Assembly (NCBI GenBank): GCA_019400425.1
Contig: JAFREE010000151.1
Location: 1 to 58,171 of the forward strand
Direction: 5' to 3'
Source of the DNA: Hymenochaete sp. R1
Taxonomy: Eukaryota > Basidiomycota > Agaricomycetes > Hymenochaetales > Hymenochaetaceae
DNA: 58,171 nucleotides
The notes under the pieces are model-generated. The model was not told the DNA's origin and searched no databases. It worked only from the letters and a program-made list of their open reading frames with translations. Shown here piece after piece: positions 24,055 to 35,702 of this stretch (positions are counted from its first letter, which is position 1; every line of letters begins with the position of its first letter). The position numbers and the translations under genes are program-made.

Positions 24055-25362
24055 GGTTAGAGCCAGTTGAAAGACGAATATCAACTGGAGAAATGCTGCT
24101 TATACGATAGCTAAGCCTTCGTATTGGTATATCTCGAACGTCAAAGCAAGGCTGAGACGCAGTGAGAAGAAGTTGGGGGTTGAATGTCGATGTGCAAGAT
24201 GAGCGCTCTACTTGTCGGCCGTTCAATACTTATATCGGTGTTGGCGCCAATTCTGGCTCACGCAATGAACAGTTGGCCTGGACACGCTTCCCTATAACTT
24301 GATGCTGATTGTTCGTTGATTCCACGGATACGCCCATCTACCCATCAACCTCGTGTCTGATCTCCCCACGCGAGAGACACCCGTCCCCCCCGTCGGCGTC
24401 CGAGTCGTATCGTCACATTGGCCATTGTTGTGAGGAAGGGGGTCCTAGTGGCAGTGGTGCTTGACGCAGAAGCAAGCGCTCATCACTAAGGACTAGATGA
24501 ACGAGGAGAGAAACAGAAACAGGGGACGGGGGGAGCATCTTCGCGATGCAAAACACAGCACTGGAGTCTGGTTCCCCTGATTTACGCAGCGCATTGCCCG
24601 ACTCAAACCCAACGAAACCCGACGATGGCGGAATCATATCCAGTTGCACGACTGACGGTTCGATGATAATGTCCACCGCAATTTTGGCGAAACGATGGCG
24701 ATGTGCTCTGCGCGTTCAAGACTGACATCGGCGGTATCGTATTCACCGTTTTATTTTTTTCACGGCAGAGCTTATCTCGCTGTTTCGTAGTCAAGAATGC
24801 GATAATATCCGCCGTGGTACATGTATAGCTTCAGATGTTGCATATGGATGAGATTTGTCGTAACAACACACTATTTGTGGGAGAATAGAGTTAGTCGCAG
24901 CGCAGCAACACCTCTTCCTCGAGTTGCATACGAACGACCTGTGCTTCAAGTAATCTTCCTATTCCTCAGAGTTCTCAGATCTTCTCGGTGAAATAAAAAT
25001 CACGCTTCTCCAAACGACCGCCATTGACGTGACAGAGAAACATATCCCTGGAGCGCTTACCGAACCGAACATGATTAGTGATAGGATTAGCAGCACATTG
25101 GCAGGAAGCGCCTTCCTTTAATCTTCACGATCGAAGCGCCAGTTATCCTTCTTCCAAGATGGTGGTGAAGAATGGAATTTGCTCGTACTTCTTCACTATT
25201 CGCACACCAATATGAAAGAAGGAGACCGGACGGACTTTGTTCAGCGTAGCGCTGATAAAAATTTAAACTGAAGAATGTGTTCGGGCGATTGACACGGAAT
25301 GAGGGTTACAATGAGCAAATGGTTCTCTACGAGCGCAAGCGCTATGTAAGGGAATGACTCCT
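24055..25362. other. Interval between calpain and ATP17
   Basis: About 1.3 kb between two minus-strand genes, holding the calpain promoter and the ATP17 3' UTR. A minus-strand frame at 24413-24676 has no recognisable content. No RNA gene or repeat was identified. Confidence 0.4.
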
Positions 25363-26057
25363 TCAGTGCGCATTGTTCTTGTGGTGCTCTGGAAGAAGGA
25401 AATTCGTCAACAGGCGCGTCGAACAAGGGAAGCGAAAGCAGACTCACTCAAGTGCACTGTTTTGTACACAACCCGAACGAGTGACACAAACTCAACGTCA
25501 GCACTCCCGTTCTCACAGACAGAAAAAAAAGACTGTAGAGTCGGACGCACTGTTGTAATCAATTGTGTAACCGAGACCGAACATGGCCAAGATCGTCACG
25601 GCGAGCGGCTTCCCAGAAGCGTTCGCGCCCTCAAAGTAACGTGCTCGTAGACCACCCGATGCCTTGCTAGGTGCGGCGCCCTTTGGCAGCTTGGAGTAGA
25701 ACTGGACAAGGGGAGAAAGGCCTTCGCCGGAACCGCCGGACTGTATTGCGTGTTTTTGCGTTACGTTACGTTTGGATTTATTGGAGTTCACGTTGCGACC
25801 GACATGGGTTTGGTAAGAACGTCATTTTACCGTCGAGCCCAACATTCATAAGCCCGAATAAATGGGGACGTCAGTTTGCAAGCAAAATGGCCACATCCAA
25901 CCCGCGGGATGAAGAGTAGGAGAAGAAGTGCAACCAGTCAGTTCATCATACAAAAAACCTCTTCAACTGTGAGGAAGACACATACAAGGGACTTAGGCGT
26001 TGCGACCTTTGGAGGGATGAGAGAGCCGAGCTGGCGGCGTACAAGGGAGGCGTGCAT
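25363..26057 (-). CDS. ATP17: Mitochondrial F1Fo-ATP synthase subunit f
   Basis: Small inner-membrane subunit of the Fo sector of mitochondrial ATP synthase. Exon 1 (from ATG at 26057) encodes MHASLVRRQLGSLIPPKVAT followed by PKSL, matching the yeast Atp17 N-terminus around LIPPKV. Exon 2 (from about 25750) encodes GLSPLVQFYSKLPKGAAPSK, GGLRARYFEGANASGKPLA, then a transmembrane segment (VTILAMFGLGYTIDY). Exon 3 encodes KHHKNNAH, the family's His/Lys-rich end, with TGA at 25363-25365. The intron between exons 1 and 2 is about 220 bp, long for this locus, so a small extra exon cannot be excluded. About 90 residues, as expected for the family. Confidence 0.88.
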
Positions 26058-26685
26058 CTCTTTCAAACGGCGGCGACAACGGAGGTAACGATGAGGAAGA
26101 AGGAACGGCGACGAAAGACTCAAGAGAGAGATTTGGACGACGACGCTGGCGTGAAGTGAATTATGTAAGCCAATTATTACCTAATACATTATAAAGTCAA
26201 ACTTCAAGAGGTCAAGGTCCCTTCGACTTCTTTTCTGCGGATGTCGACTGGTACGCTTCCGGTCGACCTTGTGGAGCCTTGATGCCCCGTTAGCCATCTA
26301 TGATACTCTTCTTTGCGATACTAGGCGACCCTCAGACAAGGCCGATGTGGAAAACTACGTAAACTCAAGCGGGTCGCATCGTCTGCAGACGGTACGATAT
26401 ACTTTCGTCCACTCTCACCCGTTCTATCATGAATCACTAACAACCCAATTCAGACTTCATTTGATACTTATATTATCTATCTATAATACATGCTTACACC
26501 TCGTGCTCTGGTGGTGATTGGATACCGGTATCTCTTCCGAGACTACCTTCAGTTCAGTTCAAAGCGGAACTTGGGGAATTTCAAGACGGTGATTCACCAA
26601 ATAACCAATTGAATTTCGCAGTTACTGCTGATATGCTTCAATGTACTGGTACTGATAGCTCAATGTAAAATGCAGGTACTAGTAC
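26058..26685. other. ATP17 promoter side up to the transposon edge
   Basis: About 630 bp between the ATP17 start and the left terminal repeat of the DNA transposon. It is presumed to carry the ATP17 promoter and 5' UTR. No other feature recognised. Confidence 0.4.
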
Positions 26686-26687
26686 TA

Positions 26688-26713
26688 TACTATCATTGGC
26701 CCCCTTCTTGACC
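26688..26713 (+). repeat. Left terminal inverted repeat
   Basis: 26-bp repeat starting TACTATCATTGG and containing a GGCCCCCTTCTT core. It pairs with 32674-32699 on the opposite strand with one mismatch (G versus A at position 23). The core 16-mer is immediately repeated at 26714-26729 (with A instead of G), a tandem copy not present at the right end. Confidence 0.88.
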
Positions 26714-27006
26714 GGCCCCCTTCTTAACCACTGCGTCCCCCAGCTCTTTCCCGCTAACAAAGACATCTTCAAAAAATTCATATGTATAAATACTTTCAAA
26801 TAAACCTATATTGCGCAATTAGAGTGATAAAAAGTGAAGCCGAGGAAGAGAAAAAGTGCATATAATGGCTTGTTAACCTAAGGGGGATTCTTTCGGAGGA
26901 CTTGGAGAGTGTAAAATTTAATCTTTTATCCTAAATATTCTCTAGTAGGTAGTCCTAGTGCATATCCACGTACCATGTACACCCGAGGCCGTCGGATGGA
27001 GAGGGT

Positions 27007-27024
27007 GAATTGCAATTGCAATTC
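27007..27024. repeat. Perfect 18-bp palindrome upstream of transposase
   Basis: GAATTGCAATTGCAATTC reads the same on both strands. It lies about 180 bp upstream of the transposase ATG and about 320 bp from the left end. It could be a dimeric protein-binding site (transposase or host factor). Function is inferred only from position and symmetry. Confidence 0.5.
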
Positions 27025-27200
27025 GGAGGTCGATGAGGGGGAAAGCGTTACAGAGGCGTGATGGTCGACCCGATTTGGAGGGTAAGTTGACCCCGTGACT
27101 TTCTGTGCCTCTGCCGCAGTATGGTCGTTGTCGTCGGTGTTCTTGGTTTCTGTTCCTTTTTCACACCACACACCCCAGTCTAATTTATTCTAGCCGTTGC

Positions 27201-29526
27201 ATGCCAACTCTGCGAAACCCTCAGCGCCTGAAGAAAGCTTATGATCTAGAAGAAGTCTATACGCAGGCGTGTGCTAGATATTGGCAAGAAGAACATGACT
27301 ACCTGGCGCGACAGAAGGCGGGGCTGGCCCCGACCAAACTATCCTTGAGGAAGATTGCTACACTCTACGACGTCAAATATGGGACTCTTCGAAATCGTGT
27401 ACTTGGCATTCATGGAAGTGCCATCGAAGGTCACGCAAAGGAAAGAAAGATTTCTCGCGCGCAGGAGGCCGTTCTTCGAGCTTGGATAAAGCACGACAGC
27501 GCTGGTGCGCATCCTCCTTATCCGAGGGAAATATTACCGGTGTTACAAACATTGTCGGACACCTCAATTAGTCGAAGCTGGCTTCGTGGTCTGCTTGCCA
27601 GGGCAGACGACATACTTTTCAAACATCCTCGGGGAATGGATCCTTTACGCGCTGGAGCACTTACCGTGCCGATTTTCCTCAACTATGTTTCGCAATTTCA
27701 ACAAGCTATGGATGAAAACGACCTGACGTGGGATAGGGTGTACAATATGGACGAGACTGCCAAGCAACTGGGCGCAGGACGTCGTGGCCGCCAGCAAAAA
27801 GCTTTGTTCGATAAAGCCATTCCCCCGCATCTTCGTGTTAGATTGCAGTCGTCAAGTCTCCAATTCATGACTGCCATAGAATGCGTATGTGCCGATGGGA
27901 CTCTCGCCGAGCCAGGATTCGTTTTTGAGGGCAAGGACTGGTTCCAACCTGAGTGGTTTATGGCACCGGAACTGGAGGGGCACGAATACTCGTGAGTCCA
28001 AATACCCTCGGGCTGTATCCAAAACTAATTCTCTGAGTAGAGTCTGTCTCTCGCCAAAGGGATGGACCGATGACAAAATCACACTTTTCTGGTTCGAACA
28101 CTCGTTCGTTCCATTTGTGCGCAATCGTCACGGTAATCTTCCAGTTCTTCTTCTTATGGATGGACACCATTCGCACGAGACGGTCGACATCATCAAGTCG
28201 GCGATTGCTCATAACATCGTAATCATGCGCCTGCCAGAACATACAACGCACAAGTTACAACCGCTCGACGTTGGATGCTTTGGCCTATTGCAGAACGGGT
28301 GGCAAAGACTCGTTGACGAGCGCTTAAACTCGCATCACGCAATCGGTGTCAGAGACTTCGTTTTAGACTACACGATGCTTCGTCGGACGGTTTGGAAACC
28401 GGAATTCATTGTCAAAGCATGGAAAAACTCTGGTCTGAATCCCATCAATCGAGATTTCCTGACTGCAGCAGATGTCGCACCCGCTCGAAATACGTCGATT
28501 GTTTTTCATGTGCCCGATTCATTTCCTACAATCTCGGTCCCCGCCCCAATCGTCCACTCCCTCGACATGTCTATGGATATCGATTCGGGGGAGAACGACG
28601 GTGCTGGCAGCCATAGTCAAGGCGCTCCGGGGAATGACCTGGAGACCAGCTCTTCAGATAAGGACGAAACCTTGTCTGCCAGTGATGCTGTGATTACAAG
28701 TGATGCCAATGGCTTGCCAAACCCGCATTCGCAACAGCAAACAACGAATTTTCTGGAGGAAATCAAAAGGCTCTGCGACATTCTGGCGTCGAGTCATGAT
28801 GATGCTGACATACTCCCTCTGCATGAATTCGACCGATGCTTGTTCACGATCAGAGAAGCGGCAGAAAAGCTGGCAGACACCGGGGATGCCGCACGTGCTC
28901 ACTGTGCCATCCTTTTGCAGAAATGCACGTCATTACAGGAATGCTTGAATAGGAAGAAACAACAGAGGAAGCGGAAAATCCCCACCGGAAAGTGCTACCT
29001 TACGGGAGAGGAGGGTCGTGCTATAGTAAGACAACGCGAGAAAGACGACCAAGAGGCAGCCGACAAAGAAAACTCCGCTCGTCTTGCCAAGGAAGCAAAA
29101 CACGCAGCTATCGTACAGACTGCCAGATCGTGCGTAGCATACCGGGGTTCATTGGCGTCCCAGAACAAAACCGTCTTGGAAGTCATAGCGGGAGAGCTTT
29201 TACTTTCACAAGAAGGCACCGTACCCACACTCGTCAAGCGCATCAAGGACCATTTCGAGTCTCATCCAGATGCAGCCTCTTCCCCCCGATACACCAACCT
29301 TCTTCGTGCTCCTCGGCGTCGTGTACTCCAGGACGTAGGTAATACCAGTGCGACGGGTTCTGAGACGCAGAGCTCGGGATTGGCAACTTGCAATGCTTCC
29401 CAAACATCCTCCTTCCCCGACTTCATCGTGAGCCAATGGAGTTTGAACTCTATTAGCCAGAACCCAGACTCATTCGATACTCAGAACGAGTCTGAGATGG
29501 ATGAGGACATTGATGGAAGTCCATAA
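27201..29526 (+). CDS. Pogo/CENP-B-like DDE transposase
   Basis: Predicted cut-and-paste transposase of the DDE_1 superfamily (pogo, Fot1, jerky). ATG at 27201 (MPTLRNPQRLKKAYDLEEVY) starts a helix-turn-helix DNA-binding region (SLRKIATLYDVKYGTLRNRV), followed by a CENP-B-like second DNA-binding part (AQEAVLRAWIKHDSAGAHPP). Catalytic acids: YNMDETAKQLGAG, LLLMDGHHSHETVD and LQPLDVGCFGLLQNGW, giving a DDD triad. One intron (27992-28040, GTGAGT...TAG) joins EGHEYS to VCLSPKGWTDD and restores the frame; the spliced product is about 758 residues. The C-terminal 300 residues are acidic then basic, with a Lys/Arg tract (RKKQQRKRK) that could be a nuclear localisation signal. No stop interrupts it. 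Confidence 0.88.
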
Positions 29527-29636
29527 TGTCCCGACGGATAATTTATATCTCAGAAATTGGGCTTTGCTTTTGTATCATCGTTATTTTTAATTGACCATCG
29601 ACATTCGTTTTTTTTAACTTTTTTTCTATTTGCCAT

Positions 29637-30310
<674 letters not shown>

Positions 30311-30409
30311 AAGAAGATGCAGAAGAAGGAAGGTATTCGACCCGCCCACCGACGGATGGTTTTCGCGGGAACGCGTTTGTAGCTGGCCGTACTCTTCAAG
30401 ATTATATCG

Positions 30410-30754
30410 TTATGCGCGAGTTATCGCGCCTTGGTATCGAACCAGGGCTGTTTCGGGCTGCGCGACGGTGTCGGCAGGTTGGTGGACACGCGCGAGGTGC
30501 ATCAAGTCCGAGCGGCTGTCTCTTGGGGTCAAGCTGTGGAATATTGGCGTCTGAAGATGTTCCACGTACCTTCCGCCGGACTCAAGATCACCTTGCGCCC
30601 TCAGCGCGACCTGAGGGCGCCGATATGAAACCAGACCGGTAAAAAAACCGCTCAAGCTGGACCCGACAATGTCCACGGTTTGAGCCAGCACTACACCCTT
30701 CTCCGTGAACCAGGACTTCATTGCCTGCCTGAGCAATTCAAGGGTAGCCGACAT
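30410..30754 (-). CDS. Unidentified 115-residue ORF inside the transposon
   Basis: ATG at 30754 opens a 114-codon frame (MSATLELLRQAMKSWFTEKG) including a hydrophobic patch VDIVGSSLSGFFTGLVSY. I do not recognise it. It lies just upstream of, and on the same strand as, the CDC48 fragment, so it may be the 5' part of a chimeric transcript, a piece of a third captured gene, or chance. Confidence 0.25.
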   Translation of the reverse strand: MSATLELLRQAMKSWFTEKGVVLAQTVDIVGSSLSGFFTGLVSYRRPQVALRAQGDLESGGRYVEHLQTPIFHSLTPRDSRSDLMHLARVHQPADTVAQPETALVRYQGAITRA

Positions 30755-31118
30755 TTAAACTTAAATAAAAGGTTAGTTCTGCCATTCAAATTTCTACTTC
30801 TTGATTTACTAACCTGTAATGGTGCTCTCTTTGTCTTCTAAGCAATGGTTGTGCGTCGATGGCGAGAGCTGGTCAAGAAAGCAGCTCGCGCTCCGTCCGA
30901 GTTATGAGGTCACGGGCTTGGACCCAGTAATTGGTGCGAGCCTTCAGGTAAGCAGAAGACATCGTCCATTCATTAAAAACTCTAAATAAATTAATATTAA
31001 AAAAAACATATCGCGGGTTTAGTGATCGACACGAAATTAACGTCGTCCTGGCGCTATTGATCGGTGGTATCCTCAGCTTCGCACCACGTCGTTCTCCGCC
31101 GGGTTCGACTCAGTCAGT

Positions 31119-32158
31119 CCCAACACGCTCGAACATGAGGAACAGAACGCTTTCTCTACAATTATTGCTGGATTTGTTCCCTCGGTGGTTCCACGGTGTC
31201 ATGTGTTCCCCCCGTTCCTGGATCATGGAAGGTGCTGCAATCTGTGCCCTCGCTGGGTCTTTCGCGCACTCTGAAAGACGCTCTTGACTTCCATCCGTTC
31301 ATGGTTCTTATTATCGCCCTTCTCAACAATAGTACGATCATGACCCTCTCCGTTGACCGCGTCCTGCCATCGGACACGCCGGATAGTTGGGATTTGGCAG
31401 AGATTTTCGCCTTCGCTGTTGCTCACGGTCTCTGGTTGACGCTATCCACGTGAGTTGCTCGATCTTTATGTATCTCGCTGATGACTGACTTCTTCTGTAG
31501 CATCGCTCTCGTTATCATCATTATCGAGACGACGTTCTTCCAGGACAAGTTCGGCGTCACGCTCACTGGTCGGTCCAGCGGCCCCGTTGACCATAACGAT
31601 CGCGAGCTCCACATGATTGTCTACCTCCAAGTCGCGATCATCTCGCAAGCCTTGATCTTCATCACGCGTTCGCACGGATTCTTCTTCATGGAGCGCCCGT
31701 CATTCGCTCTCATGGGTGCCTTCGTCGTCGCTCAGGTAAACTCTTCCATCATCGCCGCGTTCGGTAACTGGGGTTTCACCGACATTCATGCCATCTCCGG
31801 AGGCTGGATCGGTATCGTCTGCATCTGGAATCTCATCTGGTTCATGCCGCTCGACCTGATCAAGTTCGCGATGAAGGCCACCGTCATCAAGTACATCCGT
31901 CGCTGTCGCGAGGTCCCTGCTCAAGCTGAGGTGCGCCGGACGAGTGGCGCCCCGCTTGTCCACGCTCAGTCGTGCGCTGCATCGATCCATGAAAACTGGT
32001 ACTCGGATGGTATCAGCTTCTTGAGGCGGGTAGGGAGGAAGGCTGGCTTTGGTGGCAAGATTCACGTCAAGCCCGATGAGTTGTGGCGCTTCAGCTCAAT
32101 CCAGGCCGCGCAGACTGGCCGGACGCCTGCGAGGCATCCGTCGCGGATGGCCGCCTAA
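31119..32158 (+). pseudogene. Plasma-membrane H+-ATPase fragment captured in transposon
   Basis: Plus-strand similarity to P-type (P3A) proton pumps. A short N-terminal part resembles the EQNAF...SWVMEGAAI region before and in TM1 (EEQNAF at about 31140; [12 protein letters not shown] in another frame at about 31220). It is followed at once by the TM6 region [20 protein letters not shown], then [20 protein letters not shown], and continues to a normal-looking C-terminus (GFGGKIHVKPDELWRFSSIQ, ending SRMAA). The actuator, phosphorylation (DKTGT) and nucleotide-binding domains are missing. The Asp of the usual LLND in TM6, the proton-binding residue in plant-type pumps, is Asn. A GT-AG intron (31450-31500) survives. 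No good ATG precedes the TM6 part. Likely non-functional as a pump. Confidence 0.82.
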
Positions 32159-32673
32159 AGGGTCGACCTCAGTACCTTTGTAGGGCACGCAGGCTCTTTT
32201 CATGCTTGCTTTCTCCTGATGTTGTGGAAAATGGCAGTTCGAGGGGCCGTAGTTTTCCCTCTTCCTTTCATATTGTGGAATATTTATTCTTAATTATTGT
32301 TTATAAACTTAGCATTTACATCACTGTTCATAGAGTTCAGATTATTCAAGGCCCGGACCATAAAATCTTTTGTAATTACAGTAGTATCCTGCTCAGTCGA
32401 ATCTAAATCCCCACTCTCATTTCAAGTCCTAAATACAAACCTGACTTAATGCGGTAACGCCGATCATCAATCCCGAACTTTTCCGACGTGACCCGGTGTG
32501 ACCCATTGGTTAAACTCCCCCCCATTTTCCCCCCGCCGATTTTCTCAATGATTTCTCTAACAAAAAAATCTTAATTTTTTTCACGGACTAGATATACAAG
32601 TAGAGAAGGCTCAGTAGAAAAATTGGAGGGATCGGTCGAGCGAGGAAGGAGTGGGAGGCAGGGGGGGCGTTTT

Positions 32674-32699
32674 GGTTAAGAAGGGGGCCAATGATAGTA
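32674..32699 (-). repeat. Right terminal inverted repeat
   Basis: Reverse complement of the left repeat, followed directly by TA. Inward of it the sequence is G-rich on the plus strand (GGGGGGGCG), unlike the left side. Confidence 0.88.
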
Positions 32700-32701
32700 T
32701 A

Positions 32702-33223
32702 CTTATGGAGGCGAACAAGTCTTGCGCAGGTTTGTTAGCTCGATGCAGACCAGGCTAAGCCAGAAGGGTCGAGCTAGGAGTTGAATTCACGAAGCCCAGG
32801 GTAATTAAGATCCAGGAAGTCTCGGAGATTCTAACCCACAGATGAATCCCTTTGCCTTACGTAAGAAGGCCATAGACTGCCCGCCCGATGACGAAGCTCG
32901 ACGCTTTACGCGACGCGTGGAGGCTCGACACCGTCAAAAAGCGTGCGAGGCCTCAGAACTCTGAATTTCAAGGGAGGGTCACTAAGAAGCAGACGAAGGC
33001 GAGAGGGGTGGTTTTAAGAGCTTGCCCACCCCCTGAGGTAATGTGCACTTCTTGCTGACTAGGTCCGTTCGTCCGGAGTGATGGGGGTGGACGTAAGGTC
33101 GGTGATGCGTTCCATGCATATGCTAAGTGGTAACTGTGGTATAAAGGGTCTGAGTATGTGGGAGGGGCGGATAAAGGAGGTTCAATTAAGCCTCTTTCCT
33201 CAACTCTGACACCCAATCCTACG
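32702..33223. other. Interval from transposon edge to P450 C
   Basis: About 520 bp. It carries the promoter of P450 C, including the TATA candidate listed separately. The transposon insertion edge is about 520 bp upstream of the P450 ATG and could influence its upstream regulatory sequence. Confidence 0.45.
33140..33146 (+). promoter_or_regulatory. Candidate TATA box of P450 C
   Basis: TATAAAG lies 78 bp upstream of the ATG at 33224, a normal spacing for a fungal core promoter. Confidence 0.45.
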
Positions 33224-35702
33224 ATGGCCTCACCGTTCCTGGTCTTTTCTCTTCTCTGCGCTCTGTACGTGGCAAGACGAATCTACGTGGCCACCGCAAG
33301 ATTCCCAAACCTTCCAGGACCAAGGAATGCTTCAATTTGGACGGGTAGGTCGCCTGAACCTCTGTCTTATTGATGATCTAGCGAAGAAATAACATGTCTA
33401 CGTATATTGGCAGGTAACTTCTCGCAGCTCTTTGCAAGCGATGGTTGGGCATTCCATGATTACTTGGTTCATACTTTCAGCGGCGTCAGTAAAGTCAGCT
33501 TCGTATTTAGCGTGAGTTCCTCCCTCTCCATCCACGAGATACCCAAATTCTCTCGGCCACATGACTTTACTCTAATTTTTGTCTTTCTTTGTTGTGAATC
33601 CTTCAAAAATTCAAGGCCAAATACCTCTATGTTTTTGACCCGCTTGCATTGCAAAGCATTTTCGTAAAAGACCAAGGCAGCTACGACGAATCCGATTCCT
33701 TTTTAATGTACGTTTGCTTGTCCCATCTCTTCGGGGCTCTGTCTTTGTATTGACTCGGTTCCAATTACATTTAAGGGCTAACCATCTCACACTAGGAGAG
33801 GGATTAGGCTCGACTGCTGGTATGTGTTTATATGTCTCAGGAATACCAACATTGACTAATTGATGATTGCCGTTAGGGGAGAGGCATAAAAAGCAACGCA
33901 AGATGCTTAATCCATTATTTTCATTGGCGCATTTGCGCGGATTGGCGCCGGTACTTTACCCTATCAATCACGAGGTGAATAATCGTTAATTTGGTTCCTA
34001 AGGATCTGATGCTGACCGACTCCCAAATTTCATCACTAGTTAAACAACTGCCTTGCTAAACAGATTGTACATCAATCTACGGTGATAAATGTCATGGAAT
34101 GGTATTCCAGGACTTCACTCGAGTTTATCGGCCGGGGTGGTCTGGGACATTCATTTGGAGCTTTAGATGAGGAGCAAGCGTCATCTCACAGCAAAGCGAT
34201 AGAAAAGATCATGTCAGTCTTTCCCAATGTCTGTGAAACTAAACGATGGGACGTTTCTGACTAGAAGGCTTCCGGTGTGTCACGATAGACCCCTCGCGAT
34301 GCGCACTCTGGCACTTCGGGAGCTTCTTCCATACGTCTACCACGTCGGATCGACTACGTTTCGCCGAGGCATCGTGAACTTGCTGCCATTCAACGTCATA
34401 CGGGAGGCAAAAAGTGTCATCAATACGTTGGACGCAGGCTCGCAGGCTATCTATCAAGAGAAGAAGACGGCGTTTGAGAAAGGCGATGAAGCGACAAGGC
34501 ATCTTGTTAGCGAAGGAAAGGACATCTTAAGTGTTCTACGTAAGTCAGCCCTTGATGCCTGTATCAAATGCACCGCTAACTCTATCCAAGTGAAAGAAAA
34601 TGCGAATGCCGCCGAATGCGATCGTCTCCCCGAATCGAGTATCATCGGCCAAATAAAGTACGACTCCATAACGACCCTTTTCTCCCCGATATCTTATCAC
34701 CTTGTTCACACTCAGCACATTTATCTTCGCCGGCCAAGACACGACCGCACACGCTCTCGGCCGTACAACACATCAGCTCGCCTTGCACCCCGATGTTCAA
34801 GAAAAGCTTCGAAACGAAATCATCGCCGCAAGAGAAGAAAATGGCGGGAACGATTTCGATTACGATACACTCATGGCTTTGCCGTATCTTGATGCCGTAT
34901 GCCGCGAAACCTTGCGAGTTCACCCTCCAGGCCCCTTAATCCCTCGTGTGTAAGTGATGCATTGAGCTTAGGGTATAAACGAAAAGCTGATATGCATCCT
35001 CTTCACCTTAACTTTCTAAGGGCGAAGAACGACACGGTCTTGCCTCTAGCGTGGCCTATCCTCTCTACCGACGGGAAGACTGAAATCAAGCAAATCCCGA
35101 TCCAGAAGGGACAGGGCATCTTGATATCAAACTACGGAGCGAATCGGTGCAAAAGGATTTGGGGCGAAGATGCTGAGGAATGGAAGCCCGAGCGATGGTT
35201 GGAGCATCTTCCGGAATCAGTCTCTGAGGCGCATCTTCCCGGGGTCTATTCTTCGATGTAAGTCTTTACGGCTGATCACCTAATGTTGGCACCGGGTTTC
35301 TTTTCTCATTGAGAATGCTAATACATCTGCAATTGTAATTAGGATGACGTTCTTTGGAGGAGCTCGGGCTTGCATGTACGATTCCGTTGCTTGTATTCCT
35401 TTCCTTGTCTTGCAATTACTGACTTACTTTCTAGCGGGTTTAAGTTCGCGGAGATGGAGATTAGTAAGCCACCTTCGCAATTGTTTATAGGTCGGCTTCT
35501 TGCAGTACTGATACTTATCCGTCTGCGCCTCTTAGAATACGTCATATCGTCTCTAGTTGAGAAGTTCGTTTTTGCTCCTGGTCCGAGAATAGTCTGGGAG
35601 ATGGGCCTCATCACGCGTCCGACCTGCCCAGATGCCCCGGGCGATGGATCTCAGCTTCCGTTACTTGTATCTTTATACCAGCCAGATGGAGCAAACCATT
35701 AG
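33224..35702 (+). CDS. Cytochrome P450 monooxygenase (paralogue C)
   Basis: The ATG at 33224 begins MASPFLVFSLLCALYVARRI, a membrane anchor, then FPNLPGPRNASIWTG. Spliced landmarks: GNFSQLFASDGWAFHDYL, KYLYVFDPLALQSIFVKDQ, RHKKQRKMLNPLFSLAHLRG, IGRGGLGHSFGALDEEQ, I-helix IFAGQDTTAHAL, ETLR, KPERW, heme loop FFGGARACIG (intron within the Ile codon near 35.37 kb), and EKFVFAPGPRIVWEMGLITR. The segment LNNCLAKQIVHQSTVINVME is recovered using the TAG acceptor near 34040. It is closest by eye to paralogue D, next door in the same orientation, which suggests recent tandem duplication. Ends LYQPDGANH. Intact; substrate unknown. Confidence 0.93.

Noticed and set aside
30410..32158. A complete functional proton pump or p97 gene in the transposon
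   Set aside because: Both lack essential domains and contain frame breaks; they are fragments.
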